Positions 36,601 through 48,676 are shown, counted from the stretch's first letter. The stretch is DNA of 64,000 bases from Anaeramoeba flamelloides (GCA_027625915.1 JANTQA010000029.1:5704001-5768000); one strand, 5' to 3'. Translations and numbers: made by a program. The notes: generated from the sequence alone by a model not told the origin.

Positions 36601-39111
36601 TAAATAATAAAAAAAAAAACAGTCAAAAATAAGAAATATGTTTCCATTGTTACTCAACGAATCTTAAAAAGTTATTATTATTATTTTTTTTTTTTGATAA
36701 AATTATTATATTTAATTGAATACAAAAATTAAATCAATATTGTTGATGTTTAACAAAAAAACACAAAACTTCTAACTTTTGGTTATTATTAAAAAGGTTC
36801 AAGAATCCAATAAAAAAGAAAATAACAATAAACGAAGAAGATTCCCAGAAACCATCATTAGAAATCAAAAAAAAAAAAATTGAAAACAGTTAAATTAAAC
36901 ATTTCAAAGAAATATAAAAAAATCACCAAATCCAATAAACAAATGTTGCGAAAATTAATAATTTGAGAAAAAGTTAATTTATTAAATTGGATTTTTTTTT
37001 TTGATTTTATTAATAAAAAAAAAAAAAAAATTCTGAATCCAATAGCCCTTTTTTATTGATTTATTTTTTGATTATGAAGAGATAATCTAAAATAAAATTC
37101 AAAATTTTCCAATCAATGAAAACAGTTAAAAACCGTTAAAAGAAACACAATATCATACTTTTCTGAAAATTGGAAAATAATTTTAATTTTTGTACAGGTG
37201 ATTTTATTACAATTTATTCTATTTCTAACAGTCTTATTTCTTGATTTGCCACATTTTTGCAAGAATATGGCAAAATTTTACTCCGTTAGCTTCTCACAAA
37301 AAAGATCGAAATATCCAAAAATTTTATAAATATTTTTACAATAAAAAAATTAAAAGATCAAACAACAAAAGGTTTTCATTTAAATTATATTTGCTATAAA
37401 TTATTTTAGCTTATAAAATTTAGGGAAAATGAGTTATTATTTTACTAAACTATTTTCCAGTAAAATACACCCAGTTGTAATGGGTGAAATACATGTTTTC
37501 AAAGGGGTTGAATGGATATTAGTAGAAAACATATATTTTGGAAATTTTCAAAATTGAAATCATTTTTACACATTTTTGCACATTTTTTTTTTTTTTTGAT
37601 TTTTTACACCTAATTCAGTTGCAAAAAATTTTTTTTTGCAAGATCAATAGTCACTTGGTAAAAACGCGTTATTTTAAGGCCATTGAAACTGTGGAAATGA
37701 TTGTTGAGAAGTCATACTGATTTCTATTGGAATTTTATTCAATCTTAGATCCTGATATTTGATTAATAAATGTGAAAAATTTTCACTTCATTTTCATTTC
37801 CTTTTTCAAATAGAGACCACAAATCCCAACACACTTCGTTTGGGGACTTGATTTCTAAAAGAAAAGTATGGAAAATGAAGTGAAAATTGTTTCCTATTTC
37901 TAATTCAAATACCAGTAGAAGTTCAAAACGAACATTGTTGTTTTTCTCAATGGGTACACTAAGAATTTGAGTTTTTCAATTTTTAAGAAAATCTACTGAT
38001 TTATTAGTTTTCTTTCAGAGGAATATCAACAATTCTTTGGTGTGTATTATTCTGCTTATTTCCCATTTATTCTTCAAAGGTCAATTATATAAAATATTTG
38101 ATATTTGAAAAAAATGTTGGGCCACCTTTGACTGAAACAAAGTTTATTTTAAAAATAAATATTAAGATAAAGGGTTACAATACTCTTTTTTATGTAATTT
38201 AAGTTGTCTTTATTTTTATTTATTTATTATTATTTTTTTGAATCAATTATTTAAATGATATGTTTTCTTTTTTTCAAAGAGAATTCGAATTAAATTTGTA
38301 AAAGTATACAATACTTTTTTGACTGGAAAAAAGTTGATGCTACATTAATTGTTTTTTAGAATTTATTCTTGAAATAGGTTTAAAAGATAATAATAACCAG
38401 ATAAAAATATAAACATAAACATGATTTTTTAGTAGAGCAATTTACAAAGATTTTAAAAATTTCTTGAGAATAAATCTTTGAATTCTTTTAACAATATTTG
38501 AATTTCTTTTTTGAACAATTATTCTTAGGGTAATTAATAATTGAAAATTTTTTTGTTTTTTTTTTTTGTTTTCTTTTTTTTTATGTTATATAAAAAAAAA
38601 AAATATTAATTATTAAAATAAAAACTTACGCATAACCAAAAATACTGATAACTATTCTTGTTACTAAAAGCATTATTGAAATTAAAGTTGGGTTTCGATA
38701 ATCAATTCTTTTTGTTGATTCCAGGATAATAAAATCTGTATAAAGAATAATTATAAAATCAATACAGCCAATAAATCTAAGGTGTTCATAATAGAAAATC
38801 AATGTAATTGAATACGCAATTAGGCAGTTATAAGAAATAATATTACTAATTAAAATATTTCTTTTAATAAATTTTGTATCTGTTCTTCTTGTGTCTGTAA
38901 TTGCTCGATTGATAAGTATTTGACGAAAATCATAAAATCTAATCGATCTTCTAGAATATATAACACCCGATTTAAAGATGAAATTAAACCCAAGAAGAGT
39001 AAAAGATAAATTAAATTGGGATTTTGTTGAAAAGATTACTAATAATATTTGGTGAATAAATAATAAAAAACCAATTACAGTTGCTAATTTTGATAAATTC
39101 CCTTTTTCCAT
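30622..39111 (-). CDS. Multi-membrane-spanning calpain (DEK1/TML-calpain type), three exons
   Basis: A membrane-anchored Ca-dependent cysteine protease, probably at the plasma membrane. Exons: 39111-38630, 36195-35742 and 35553-30622. Phases match (2 then 0), with GTAAGT donors and TTAATAG and ATAATAG acceptors, giving about 1955 residues. The N-terminal 750 or so residues contain many hydrophobic spans, with a (Lys-Glu)n loop in exon 2. A long acidic, Asn/Lys/Glu-rich cytosolic linker follows, then a helical region (about 1240-1390). The CysPc domain has GMLGDCYLL (Cys1573), YGHAYAI (His1732) and NLRNPWG (Asn1752), so the catalytic triad is complete with normal spacing. A C2L-like domain ends the protein. 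Plant DEK1 has the same order. Intron 1 (2434 bases) holds repeats; intron 2 (188 bases) holds an alternating purine-pyrimidine tract. The exon 1 and 2 joins are inferred but consistent. Confidence 0.93.
35579..35641. repeat. Alternating purine-pyrimidine tract in calpain intron 2
   Basis: About 60 bases alternate TATATA, CGTGTATGTGTG, CGCGCGCG and TGTGTGTG. The (CG) core is striking in DNA this AT-rich. Such sequence can adopt Z-form DNA. It takes up about a third of the 188-base intron. Confidence 0.85.
37750..37915. repeat. Foldback family L/J, copy J2 (calpain intron 1)
   Basis: Palindromic block: CTGATATTTGATTAATAAAT and AAATTTTCACTTCATTTTC on the left, GAAAATGAAGTGAAAATT and CTAATTCAAATACCAG on the right. 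Same family as 20662-20830. It is followed by a dispersed repeat (about 37960-38140) also found near 6090 and 16580. Confidence 0.65.
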
Positions 39112-40816
39112 TAGTTGTTAATTTTTTTTTTTTTTTTTTTTATTTAATATAAATAATAAATATAAGGATTTAATAAATAATTTATTATCATTTTATTCTG
39201 TTGTTAATAAGTATGTTTAATTCTCAATTAAGTTTCAATTTCAATTTAATTTGAAATACATAACAAAAAATTTAAAGTTTCAATTTTGAATTCAACTTTT
39301 TAATTGAAAATAAAAAAAATATTATTAAATTCTTTTATTTTGATTTTATTTGAAAATAGAATAATTTTTTTAAAAAATCATAATAAAGTAATTTTACAAA
39401 AGTGAGCTCTAAAACTTTTCAAAATTATTAATCAAACTGATTAAAAGGGCGAATTAAACAGTGTGAGCAACACTTTTTACAAGTTTTAGTAATCACTTTT
39501 TTGAAACAGCTATCTCTGTTTTTTTTTTAATCATTTCAATTAAAATTATTTTTTTTAATCTAAAGATTCAATATTTATTGTTTTTAATAAATCATTAAAA
39601 AAAAAACGATTATTAATTATAAGTTATGGAATTTTTTTTTAATTACATTAAACATATGCAAGTAACATATAATAAATTATTAAAACACTTAGAGAGAAAA
39701 TTCATATTAATAAATTTATTCATGAATATTATGAAAACTAAATATATATATATATATATATCTCAGATAAAATAGTTTTTAGGTGTTTTTGGTATTCAAA
39801 GATATCGAGAGGCCATTACCAAAAAAGCTAGGCAAATTTATTTTAAAAGATCTTTGTTAAACTCAATTCTAATAAAGCCATTTAAATAGCCAAAATTGTT
39901 ATTGTTCATTATTCATTGACTCTTTATAATACAATTTGCTTGTTAGTATGATATTACTTTAACAAAAGATATTTGAAAGTTTTCTGATCTTAATTTGATA
40001 TGAAATTTTTTAAAGAAAAAAATTGGATGGTTATTTTTTTCTTATTGATCATAAAAATTGTTTTCCTATATGGTTAATTTTGAAAAAATTTTCAAATAGA
40101 ATGGAAAAACTTACAACTGTATTTTATTGTTTAAAAATCCTTTGTATCCTTATTACATTACTTATTTTTTTTTATAGATTGTACCGTACTTTTTTTTGGA
40201 CAAAAAAAGTGTTATTGATTATTTCATTTTTAGGAAATATACCAATGAACATATTTTGAAATATAAACAATCGGTATTGATTCAATTGATATTAATACCC
40301 CTCTTAATTTGATACTGATAAATTCATATAAATATCTGAAAATTTTTAATTCGTTTTCCATTTTACAAATTTTTTTACAAAAGCTTTGAATAAAGCATTC
40401 TATTGTTTTAAATGTGAAGAAACTTTGAAAATTTGGTTTGACTTTTAAAGATTGTGTATCAAGAATTGTTTTATAAGTTGAGTTTATCTATTACAAAAAT
40501 AGAAATTGAATTAAAAAATTTATTAAATAAATGTGAATTTAACAGTATTACCTGTTTAGGAATAGAACTACTTGCAAAGAGGATATTATTTGAAATATCA
40601 AAAAAAAATAAAAAAAATAAAAAAAAAAATGCCACACTTATTTGGAAATACCTTATTTAACTTCAAATTAAAAATTAAATTAATCTATCAAGAGTTGAAA
40701 TTTTGTTAATTATTATTTGTTTATTAAAAGTCAGTTTTTTTATATGTAAAATTACTTTTGAAAATAAATAAATTTTAAAGAATAAAACAAAATAACAACT
40801 AACAGTTTTCCCCTTT
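39112..40816. other. 5' flank of calpain gene and intergenic region
   Basis: AT-rich sequence with a T20 run immediately upstream of the calpain start codon. No supported ORF. The L2 foldback copy lies at 40308-40553. Confidence 0.5.
40308..40553. repeat. Foldback family L/J, copy L2
   Basis: Inverted arms TTTGATACTGATAAATTCAT and GTGAATTTAACAGTATTACC with AATTTTTAATTCGTTTTCC / GAAATTGAATTAAAAAATT inside them. The interior aligns with 18978-19232 in direct orientation. Confidence 0.65.
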
Positions 40817-42880
40817 TGATCGTATTCCTTTTCTAATCTTAGAATAACCATTATTAAGTTTGGAAACATGATCGAACGGTGACAGTTCTAGTTTCAGCTA
40901 TTTTTTTCCAAAAGTGGTCAAAATTTTTATTAATTACAGTGGTGTAAATAACCCTTGTTGACAACCTTTAACCCATTGCATAAATCTAACTCGTGCTTTT
41001 TTTTTCAGACTTGGGTATTTGAAGATAGGAAAGGAACATATATATTCTTGGTTAAGATTTAAATTGACTTTAGAGGTTAGATATTTGATTAACGTAAATG
41101 GTTCAATAATATTAAATGATTTTGTTTCGAAAATTTTGGTCTTATTTACAAAATTTCTGAGATAAAATGCTTTTTTTTTAAATAAATTCGAAAAAATAAC
41201 TTTTTTTCATTATTTTTTGTCAGAAAATTACATTTTTACTCTTTCAATATCTCCATAATTCTTTTTTAAAATTTATTTTAAAGAACCACATTTCTTGTTT
41301 ATATACTGTTGTCACCTCATTTCTTTCTTTCTTTTATTTCTACAGCCAGCCAATATTTTTAGCAAGAGTTAAATTTTCTGTAATGGGTTAAAGTAAAAAA
41401 CACATGCGATTTGCACCACTGTATAAAAAAATTCAATAAGAGAAAAAAGCTAAAAGAATTTTGTCATTTTAGAGATACAGAAAATTAGGTGAATTGTTGA
41501 TCAAGCCAAAATGTGATTTCGCAGATGGTTTCAGTCCAGATACTGTTGGTTTACATTTAACAAACGACAAATTTCGTTCATTTTCCAAAAAAATAATTCA
41601 CCACAATTAGTTGAAAAACACAAAATGTCTTCACAAGCCAATTCTCAAGCAAAAATTATTTCTGAAATTTGGCGGTTTCTTTTTGTTATTTTGGATAAAA
41701 TTAAATTTTTTTTATTTGAAAAGAACAACTCTAACTCATCACTACAGCAAAAGGTAAACCGTTTTGAAATTAGCGAAACCAACCCAAGTGAATCAATCCC
41801 CATCTTATTCATCAACAAGGAAATTTTAATTGTTTTTGTATTTTTTTAAAAATCTTTTTTGAAAGCAATTCTTTTAAGAACCGAAATAGTTTGTAACACC
41901 AAAAAATAATAAGTCACCCAATTCAGGTGTACTTTTATTGTTTAAAGTTTTGTAAAATATAATTGAAGGATCAAGAAAGGAAGAAACAAGAAAAAAAAAA
42001 AATTAAAATTTGAAAAGGATTACTTGTCATTCGAAAGGATGAAGCTCGCCAAATAACAAAAAAATAGTATATTAAAATCGTAAGCACAGGAAGCGTAATA
42101 AAAATAATTCCCAAAGTTTTGGGTGTCACTTTGATTGAGATCTATTGCAATGATCAAATGAATATAAAAGATACAAGATACAAGAAATGAGGGTGGGTCA
42201 GCTCATCAGAACAAAAAAAATTAAAAAAGAGTTTTGGATATTTACTAAGATACCAGTGACAGTAATAAACAGAAACATACAAATTAATAATAAGAAAATT
42301 GCTGTTTCAATGGCTTTTGTTTTCCAAGAATATTTTTTTTGTTTTAAAAATTGCACAGTCCACCTAAAAAAATAAAAAGATAAATTTGTTGTTTGTGTTG
42401 CGGAGCCAAAAAAAAAATTAAAAAAAAAAATAAAAAAAAATTTAGCAAGAGAAAGCGGTTCACGATCAAAAACAGCAAAATTTCAAACAAAACAAAAAGG
42501 TTTTTTAAAAGAATTTAGATCAAACATTCTGATATGATGGAAATCAAAGCCAAATTTGGGTGTTATAATAATTAAAATTATGAGGCATATTAAAGAGATT
42601 AGATCAAATTGTAAGAATATTTCGAAGATAGTAGTCACATCCATATCTCTAATGGCCTTGGATGTATTAATAAACTTGAAAATTTCATTTCCCATTAATT
42701 TGCTTTTTGTCAAAACAAAGTAAGCAAGTTTAAACAAGCAAAAAATAAGAAAATGAAATTCAATTAGACATTTCATTTGGCATTTCTCTTGAACACTCAC
42801 TTTTGACAATGGGTTTTGAAACACAATTCCTCACAAAAACAAGATACCCTACGTTAAACTTCTTTTTTTTTTCCCCAACG
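40817..42880 (-). pseudogene. Possible decayed or intron-rich multi-membrane-spanning protein gene
   Basis: Several minus-strand blocks look like coding sequence but do not join in one frame. 42780-42490 has two hydrophobic spans (around GNEIFKFINTSKAIRDMD). 42369-42200 opens after a TTTTTTTAG acceptor with WTVQFLKQKKYSWKTKAIET and a membrane span. 42150-42010 contains TPKTLGIIFITLPVLTILIY in one frame. 41560-41495 reads GELFFWKMNEICRLLN, faintly RGS-like. 40902-40817 reads ELSPFDHVSKLNNGYSKIRK after an AATAG site. A seven-span receptor is conceivable but unproven. A MITE (40935-41423) separates the last two blocks. On the plus strand 41474-41610 (KPKCDFADGFSPDTVGLHL) is also open, so even the strand is uncertain. 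Confidence 0.28.
40935..41423. mobile_element. Tc1/mariner-like MITE C (CAGTGGTG ends)
   Basis: A 489-base element bounded by TA, with terminal inverted repeats TACAGTGGTGTAAATAACCC on the left and, reverse-complemented, TACAGTGGTGCAAATCGCAT on the right. A second matching block, CTTTAACCCATT, and a TAACTCxTGC segment lie further in on both sides. CAGTGGTG-type ends with a TA target are characteristic of Tc1-like transposons. No transposase ORF remains. Confidence 0.85.
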
Positions 42881-44716
42881 AATTGGGTTATATCTTTTGA
42901 ATTTTGGAGTTCTTTTGAGTGGATCACCTTTTCCTAAAGCCTTAGTTCTACTAAAGAGCATAAGGAACTCTGAAAATGATATGACACTGTGTCTTATTTC
43001 AAATCATAAAGATCAATTTCCTATTTTGTTACAAGTTTTACTTTATTGTTAAAGTTTATTTATTGTTTGGTAAATAAAAGCAGTCCAAAATTGAAATTGT
43101 ATGTTCACTTGAAAATTAAATATGAAAAAAATTGCTAAATAAAGATCAAAAAAAAAGTTGAATTTAGTGTCAGGGTTTGTGCTATCCAAAAAAAAATCTT
43201 TTCGATTAATTTTCCTTTTTACCTTTTCACTTGGCTTGAAAGATATCTATGAATTAATTTTTGAAAACCGATTCGTTGTGAAATGATCTGTGAACAGTAA
43301 TTAACTAATTTAATTTTTCAAAATTTGAAAAGAAATTTTTCTGGGAATATTAAAATTCAAAAAAAAGTTTAACAAATTTTTGTTCAATTTCCTTTTTTCT
43401 AAATCTTGGAATTCAAGTTTTAAAATAGTTATTGAGAAAGATGTTAGAAAGATCAACGAATTTTACAAAGTTTTTTTCCACTTAAACCAATAAAATAATT
43501 TATTTAAAGCCAAGGTAACATAATCGTCAAAATGAAGTAATAAAATTTCAAGCATTTATTTGAATTTATCAATGATCTTGCAGGAATTTACACTCTCTTT
43601 TTTTTCAGCGTTAAAAATATTTAGAAACTTAATACCATTTGAGTTTTGCTGAAATTTAGAGAATAGATATTCACAAAAGACTTTTTTTCAAAAATATTTA
43701 TTGATTGGATGAAAAAAGTTTTTTTATTTGTGAGTATTTGTATTCTTAATGTAATACTTTTATTTGAAAAAATTATATTAATAAATTGAGTTTAATAAAT
43801 AATTACTAATTCAGTTCATACCCTAATTTAAAATTATATTTAATTTTATTCATTTTATATAAGTACTTATCAACCTGAAAAAAAATAAACAACAGAAAAA
43901 TTTGATAAAATTCAAAAAAGAAAATTATTGGTTTACCTCGGTCAATTTTGACCGAAAAGGTAGAATATTAACCATATTTTCAACTTTTACTCATTTTTTT
44001 TAAAAAATTAATAATTTTAGTAAAGAGCATTAAAATGATACTCGGTGGTTGATTAGTAAGTTGTTTCCTCACATTTTTCAATATTTTCCCCATTTTAAAT
44101 TAAAAAAACTTAAATATTATCCATATTTTCCCTCACCTTTGACTCGAAAAAAACATACATTGTATTTTTCCTTGGCAAATTTCCTTTGAAAAAATAGATA
44201 AATATTTAAATTTTTCATTTTGTCAACTGGAAAAGATGAAAAACTAATCGGAGATAACCCACACTAATCATTAATTATTTAGGAATTAAAAGGAGATTTG
44301 ATATTATCTTTGTGAAGTAACGAGAAAGCTTCAACAGTTAAGATCATTTTCATTAAAAGCCTAATCATCTAAAATCATGAAAATCAATAATACCTCGATA
44401 ATATCACAAAAAAAGATATTGAATAAAATAATGAAGATTATCTAAAAATCGTGATAAATACCAAAATACCGAGAATAATAATTAAATCATTATATAATAG
44501 TTGTATGACTTTTGGGACTAATTCAACAATATTTGTAAAAAAAAATTTTGACCAAATAACAGATTATGAGAAAAAAAAATTATTCTTTTAAAAAACAACA
44601 AAAAAGAGATGGATTCAATCAAGAATTAGATAAAAGATTTTATATTTGTATTTTTTTTTTTTTTGATTTTGGTTGGTAGATTAATTGATCAATAAACATC
44701 ATAAAAAAGGTAAATA

Positions 44717-45255
44717 TAAACCCTAATTCAAAATTTTTAACACATCAAAATTCGATTTGTGAAAAAAAAAAACTTATTTAATCACTTCTCGAAGATTTAC
44801 CAAATTAGAACTATTCACTAATTGAAATGTTAACACTTATTTATAAATTACAATACTCACAAAACAATAAATAAATAATTATCAATACAAATAAATCATG
44901 GGTGTGTTAAAAATTTTGGTGATGAGCAAAAAAAAAAAATACATTAGTAAATTTGTTGAAATTCTATTAGGAATATTGATCGATCAAATGGTTAGATACT
45001 ACCATTGTCTAATTTTATTTGAGTTCTTCCATTTATACAACTTAGCGATAACCTACTACCAATGGTTGGAAAAAATTTTAATCCAACGAAACAAATTACG
45101 TAATTCAAACAATGAAATGAAAACAAAAACTAAAAGATGAAAAAATGATTTTCATATTTTAAAAAAATCAAAATTATCTCAAATTTCAATGAAATTGTAT
45201 TATTGTGATTGTTTGGAACATTTTAACTGTGTGGAAAATTTTGAATTTTAGTTTA
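44717..45255 (+). mobile_element. MITE family A, copy 2
   Basis: Same length and orientation as 13212-13749, with ends TAAACCCTAATTCAAAATTT and TTTTGAATTTTAGTTTA. In this copy alone the interior is open for 80 codons from 44898 (MGVLKILVMSKKKKYISK); the other two copies have stops in the corresponding stretch, so coding function is doubtful. Confidence 0.85.
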
Positions 45256-46299
45256 TATTTTCTCGATCAATAATAGTGTTATAAATTGAATTGAAAAAAA
45301 AAAAAAAAAAAAAAGGACATCTAAAACAACAAACCCCTCACATGTTCTTTGGAAAAATGTGTTCTTGGGTTAAATCGTTTTCTTTGTTTTCTCGGAAAGC
45401 CAAAAGTTTGGATAACCTATCAAAAGCTTTCACAATAAATTTTTCACATTATCCCCAATTATTAAAGTGTTATATACATTTTTTTTGTTTTCTTGTTATT
45501 ATTCTTCTTATTCTCTGATTATCTTTGTATTACACAGAAAAAACAATGAGAGTTTAAAGATTATTTTTTTCTTTGACCACTAATAAGAAAAAAAAAATTC
45601 CTCTTTCTTCTTTTTCACTATTTAACTGGTGAACGCAACAATCCCATTTTGAAAAAACAATCTATATTTTATCTTCAAATATATTGTTAAAATGATCATT
45701 ATTAGTATTTTCACACAATTCACAGATATTTATCTTTTGTAAAAAAAAATAAAAAAAAACATTTTTTTTTAAACGACAAAAAATCTCATTCCATTTATAA
45801 AGCTATAGGTCTTTCAAAACTTTCAAACATTTTTGGACCCCTTCAAACATTATCTTAAATTTTTAAAGTGGAAAAGGGTTATGAAAGTCTCATGGTTTTG
45901 TAAAAGTCAAGGGATTACTTTTGAAAGGTGATAATAAAAAAATAATTTTCTTTATAACGCAATTTTTATTTTTTGTTTTGTGGAATATAATGTATCATGA
46001 TTTTTTGATTTTTTACAATAAAGTAGGAATAAATACAATTTTTACATATGGTCTCGAATTTATTGATAATATTGTTATAATAAATGTTATCGTCATAACA
46101 TCTAAATATTGTAATCAAATAATATAGACAAATTTTCAAAAAATGTTTATATTCCTTGATTTTTTTTTATTATTTGCAATTTGAATATGAGAAATGTTAA
46201 TTTTTTCTTTGAGATATTTGAAAAATATTAATTTTATACAAAACCAAGGTAATTTTATATATAAGAATTGAATAAATATGAAACAATGGGAAAATCAAG

Positions 46300-47051
46300 T
46301 GGTTACAATTTCACAATTAGTATCCCCAATACCCACCTTTAAAAAATTTATACAGGTATTTATTGAATATAGTAATTTTTTTCTTGTATTTTGAATTTTT
46401 TGAAATTTAATATTAGAAATACAGATAAATTAAAATTTTTACTTTTTTGTTTTGATTCAATTTCAGTTTTTCTTTTCTTTTCTTTTTTTTTTTTCTCAGA
46501 AATTTGAATTGAAGAGATTAATTCAAATAGATTCAAAGGTAATTAATAATAAAATTTGATTGGTGTGTTTTAGCTGAAATTTTTATTTTGGTTTCGTTAT
46601 ATTTGTAATCTTTGAAACATTTATTTAAATTTAGTTAATTGAGTAAAAAGCTACAATAAAAATTTCAGCTGAAAACCCAAAAAACCAACATTATTTTTTT
46701 AAACTTAAATTCAAATCTTAAAAGTCCTTGTCTTAACAATTCGGATTTTGGAAAAACGAAGATTTATTGGTATTTGAATTATAAATTAGTTAAAATTATC
46801 AATTCATTTTCAATTTATTTCTCAAATAAAGTTCCCAACTACAACCTACTTCTTTGAGAACTCAATATAGAAAAATCAAAACATTGAATAGAAAATTTTT
46901 CCCCATTTATCATTTAAATATGAGTATTTTTTAATAAACCATCAAAATTCGGCTCGAGTTGAAGACGGATCAGTTAATAATCAAATTAACAATTCTTCTA
47001 CACCCTACACAAGATAATCTTTTTTCAAATTTCAGGAGTTGTAAACCTTAA
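46300..47051. mobile_element. Degraded foldback D relative abutting the Ras promoter
   Basis: The right end (about 47011-47051: CACAAGATAATCTTTTTTCA, then AATTTCAGG and GTAAACCTTAA) matches the right arm of 2224-2782. The inner left part (about 46490-46530, TTTGAATTGAAGAGATTAAT) matches the inner left arm. The interior has its own imperfect palindrome (about 46546-46700). The right end lies 92 bases before the Ras start codon, so it may supply part of that gene's 5' flank. Confidence 0.55.
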
Positions 47052-47143
47052 ATAAAGTACCCTTATGAGAATTAAAAATAAATAAACAAAAAAAATCATT
47101 TTTTGAATTTTTCCACAAATAAATAAAACTCTTGCTTTTCCAA

Positions 47144-47734
47144 ATGACTGAATACAAAATCGTTGTAATTGGAGACAGTGGTGTTGGAAAATCTGCATTA
47201 ACAATTCAATTAGTCCAAAGTCATTTTGTTGAGGAATACGATCCAACCATCGAAGATTCATACAGAAGACAAGTAGTGATCGACGACGAAGTCAGTTTAT
47301 TAGATGTTCTTGATACTGCAGGATCAGAGGAACACTCTTCAATGAGAGATTCGTACATGCGAGCTGGTGAAGGTTTTTTAATTGTTTATTCAGTTACCAA
47401 CAGACAATCCTTTCAAAAGATTCCCAGTTACCTTGAAGAAATTACACAAGCAAAGTTTATAACAGATATTCCAGTTATCATTGTAGGCAATAAAAGTGAT
47501 CTTGAGAATGAAAGACAAGTGCACCAAGGGGAAGGACAAGACTTTGCAATCAAATTTAATTGTTGCCCATTTTTTGAGTCTTCTGCAAAAGAAAGAATAA
47601 ATGTCGACGAAGCATTTTTTGAAGTGGTTAGAGAAATACGCAAAACAAAATCAAGAAAAGATGACTTTTTAAGAGCAAAAAAAACCAAGTCAAAAAAAGG
47701 GAAAAAGAGCAGAGACAATTGTTTACTGATGTAA
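47144..47734 (+). CDS. Ras-family small GTPase with Ser at positions 12 and 61
   Basis: A single-exon, 196-residue Ras protein; the start is the ATG opening MTEYK, exactly as in canonical Ras (four upstream in-frame codons begin with TTG and are excluded). G motifs are P-loop GDSGVGKS (10-17), switch [11 protein letters not shown] with Thr35, switch II DTAGSEE (57-63), NKSD (116-119) and ESSAK (145-149). A polybasic tail and a CLLM CAAX box (193-196) predict farnesylation and plasma-membrane anchoring. Human positions Gly12 and Gln61 are both Ser here, which in human Ras strongly impair GTP hydrolysis and GAP action. Classic Ras subfamily membership is clear from the effector loop and CAAX box; which paralogue is not. 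Confidence 0.96.
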   Translation: MTEYKIVVIGDSGVGKSALTIQLVQSHFVEEYDPTIEDSYRRQVVIDDEVSLLDVLDTAGSEEHSSMRDSYMRAGEGFLIVYSVTNRQSFQKIPSYLEEITQAKFITDIPVIIVGNKSDLENERQVHQGEGQDFAIKFNCCPFFESSAKERINVDEAFFEVVREIRKTKSRKDDFLRAKKTKSKKGKKSRDNCLLM

Positions 47735-48550
47735 TTTATCTTCTGCTCGTACAATCAACAGTACAAAATATCAAAAATTGTTTTTTAAATTGTTTTCTTT
47801 TGTGTTTTGTGTTCTGTGGATTGTGGATTGTGGGTTGTGTGCCTACTTTATTGTTAAAAGAGCAACAAAATTCAGTTTTACAAAATTGTATCTTGAACAG
47901 CGATCAATAAAACTCACACGAAAAGCCTTATACCAGTGCTTCAAAATAAATTCCTAACTTTGTTTTCTTCTTTTCCCTATACAACATCTATATTAAATTT
48001 CGAAATTTTTTTCCAATTTTACATCAATTTTGAAGGTAAGATCATTGATAAATATTCTCATTTATCATTATAAAATTAAGTCTAGTCATTTAATGTGGAT
48101 TTGTCCCATACTCAAGGACTGACTTGAAACCTAAAAAGGGTTATTGTGAAATTTCCCTTCTTTTGTTTGACAAAATTCAAATAACAAAAAAAAAATTAAT
48201 TGATGAGGATATCTTTGTCAAAAAATTCGATTAAAAAAAATAAGTTTAAAAAGTTACTTAATTTCCAAAAAAAATCAAATTTTTTGACATAAAAGTTTCA
48301 TTAGCTTCAATTCCAAAAAATCTTAATTAAAAAAAAAAATTCTTCGTTTCTTTTTTTAAATTTCCAAAGGGTTAAATTTCTACAATTTAAAAAAAATTGT
48401 TTTCTAAAAGTACTCAATCAATTTAATTTGATTTAATCTTATTTGTGGTTAGATTGGAACTCTCTATATTTGAAAAAGTAAGGATATTTGGATCATTCTT
48501 GAGAAAAAAAAATAACTCATTTTGAAAAATATAAAAAAATAAAAAAAAAA

Positions 48551-48676
48551 ATCACCGAGATCTCAAAAAGCGCCCAAACAGCAACACTTCAAAACCTAAT
48601 ACAGTTGCTTTCAAAATTATCTTTCACAACCATTCTAATTGGAAATCGAGTGTATCTCTTTGGCATTTTTTCCTAA
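48551..48676 (+). pseudogene. Possible gene fragment (terminal exon or relic)
   Basis: A 41-codon open stretch ending in TAA reads ITEISKSAQTATLQNLIQLL, then SKLSFTTILIGNRVYLFGIF and Ser, with composition unlike the surrounding DNA. The GNRVYLFG segment resembles the start of a kelch blade, but one partial blade is not enough to assign a family. No start codon or clear partner exon was found. A MITE begins 62 bases downstream. Confidence 0.25.

Larger units (their letters stand above)
42881..47143. other. Intergenic region upstream of the Ras gene
   Basis: It holds MITE A copy 2 (44717-45255) and a degraded foldback D relative (46300-47051). Next to MITE A copy 2 is a 75-codon frame (45291-45518) containing MCSWVKSFSLFSRKAKSLDN, which lacks an ATG at its opening and shows no family. 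Nothing else is supported. Confidence 0.5.

Noticed and set aside
44898-45140. An 80-codon ORF as a possible transposase in MITE A copy 2
   Set aside because: The other two copies of the same element have stops in this frame, and no transposase motif is visible.
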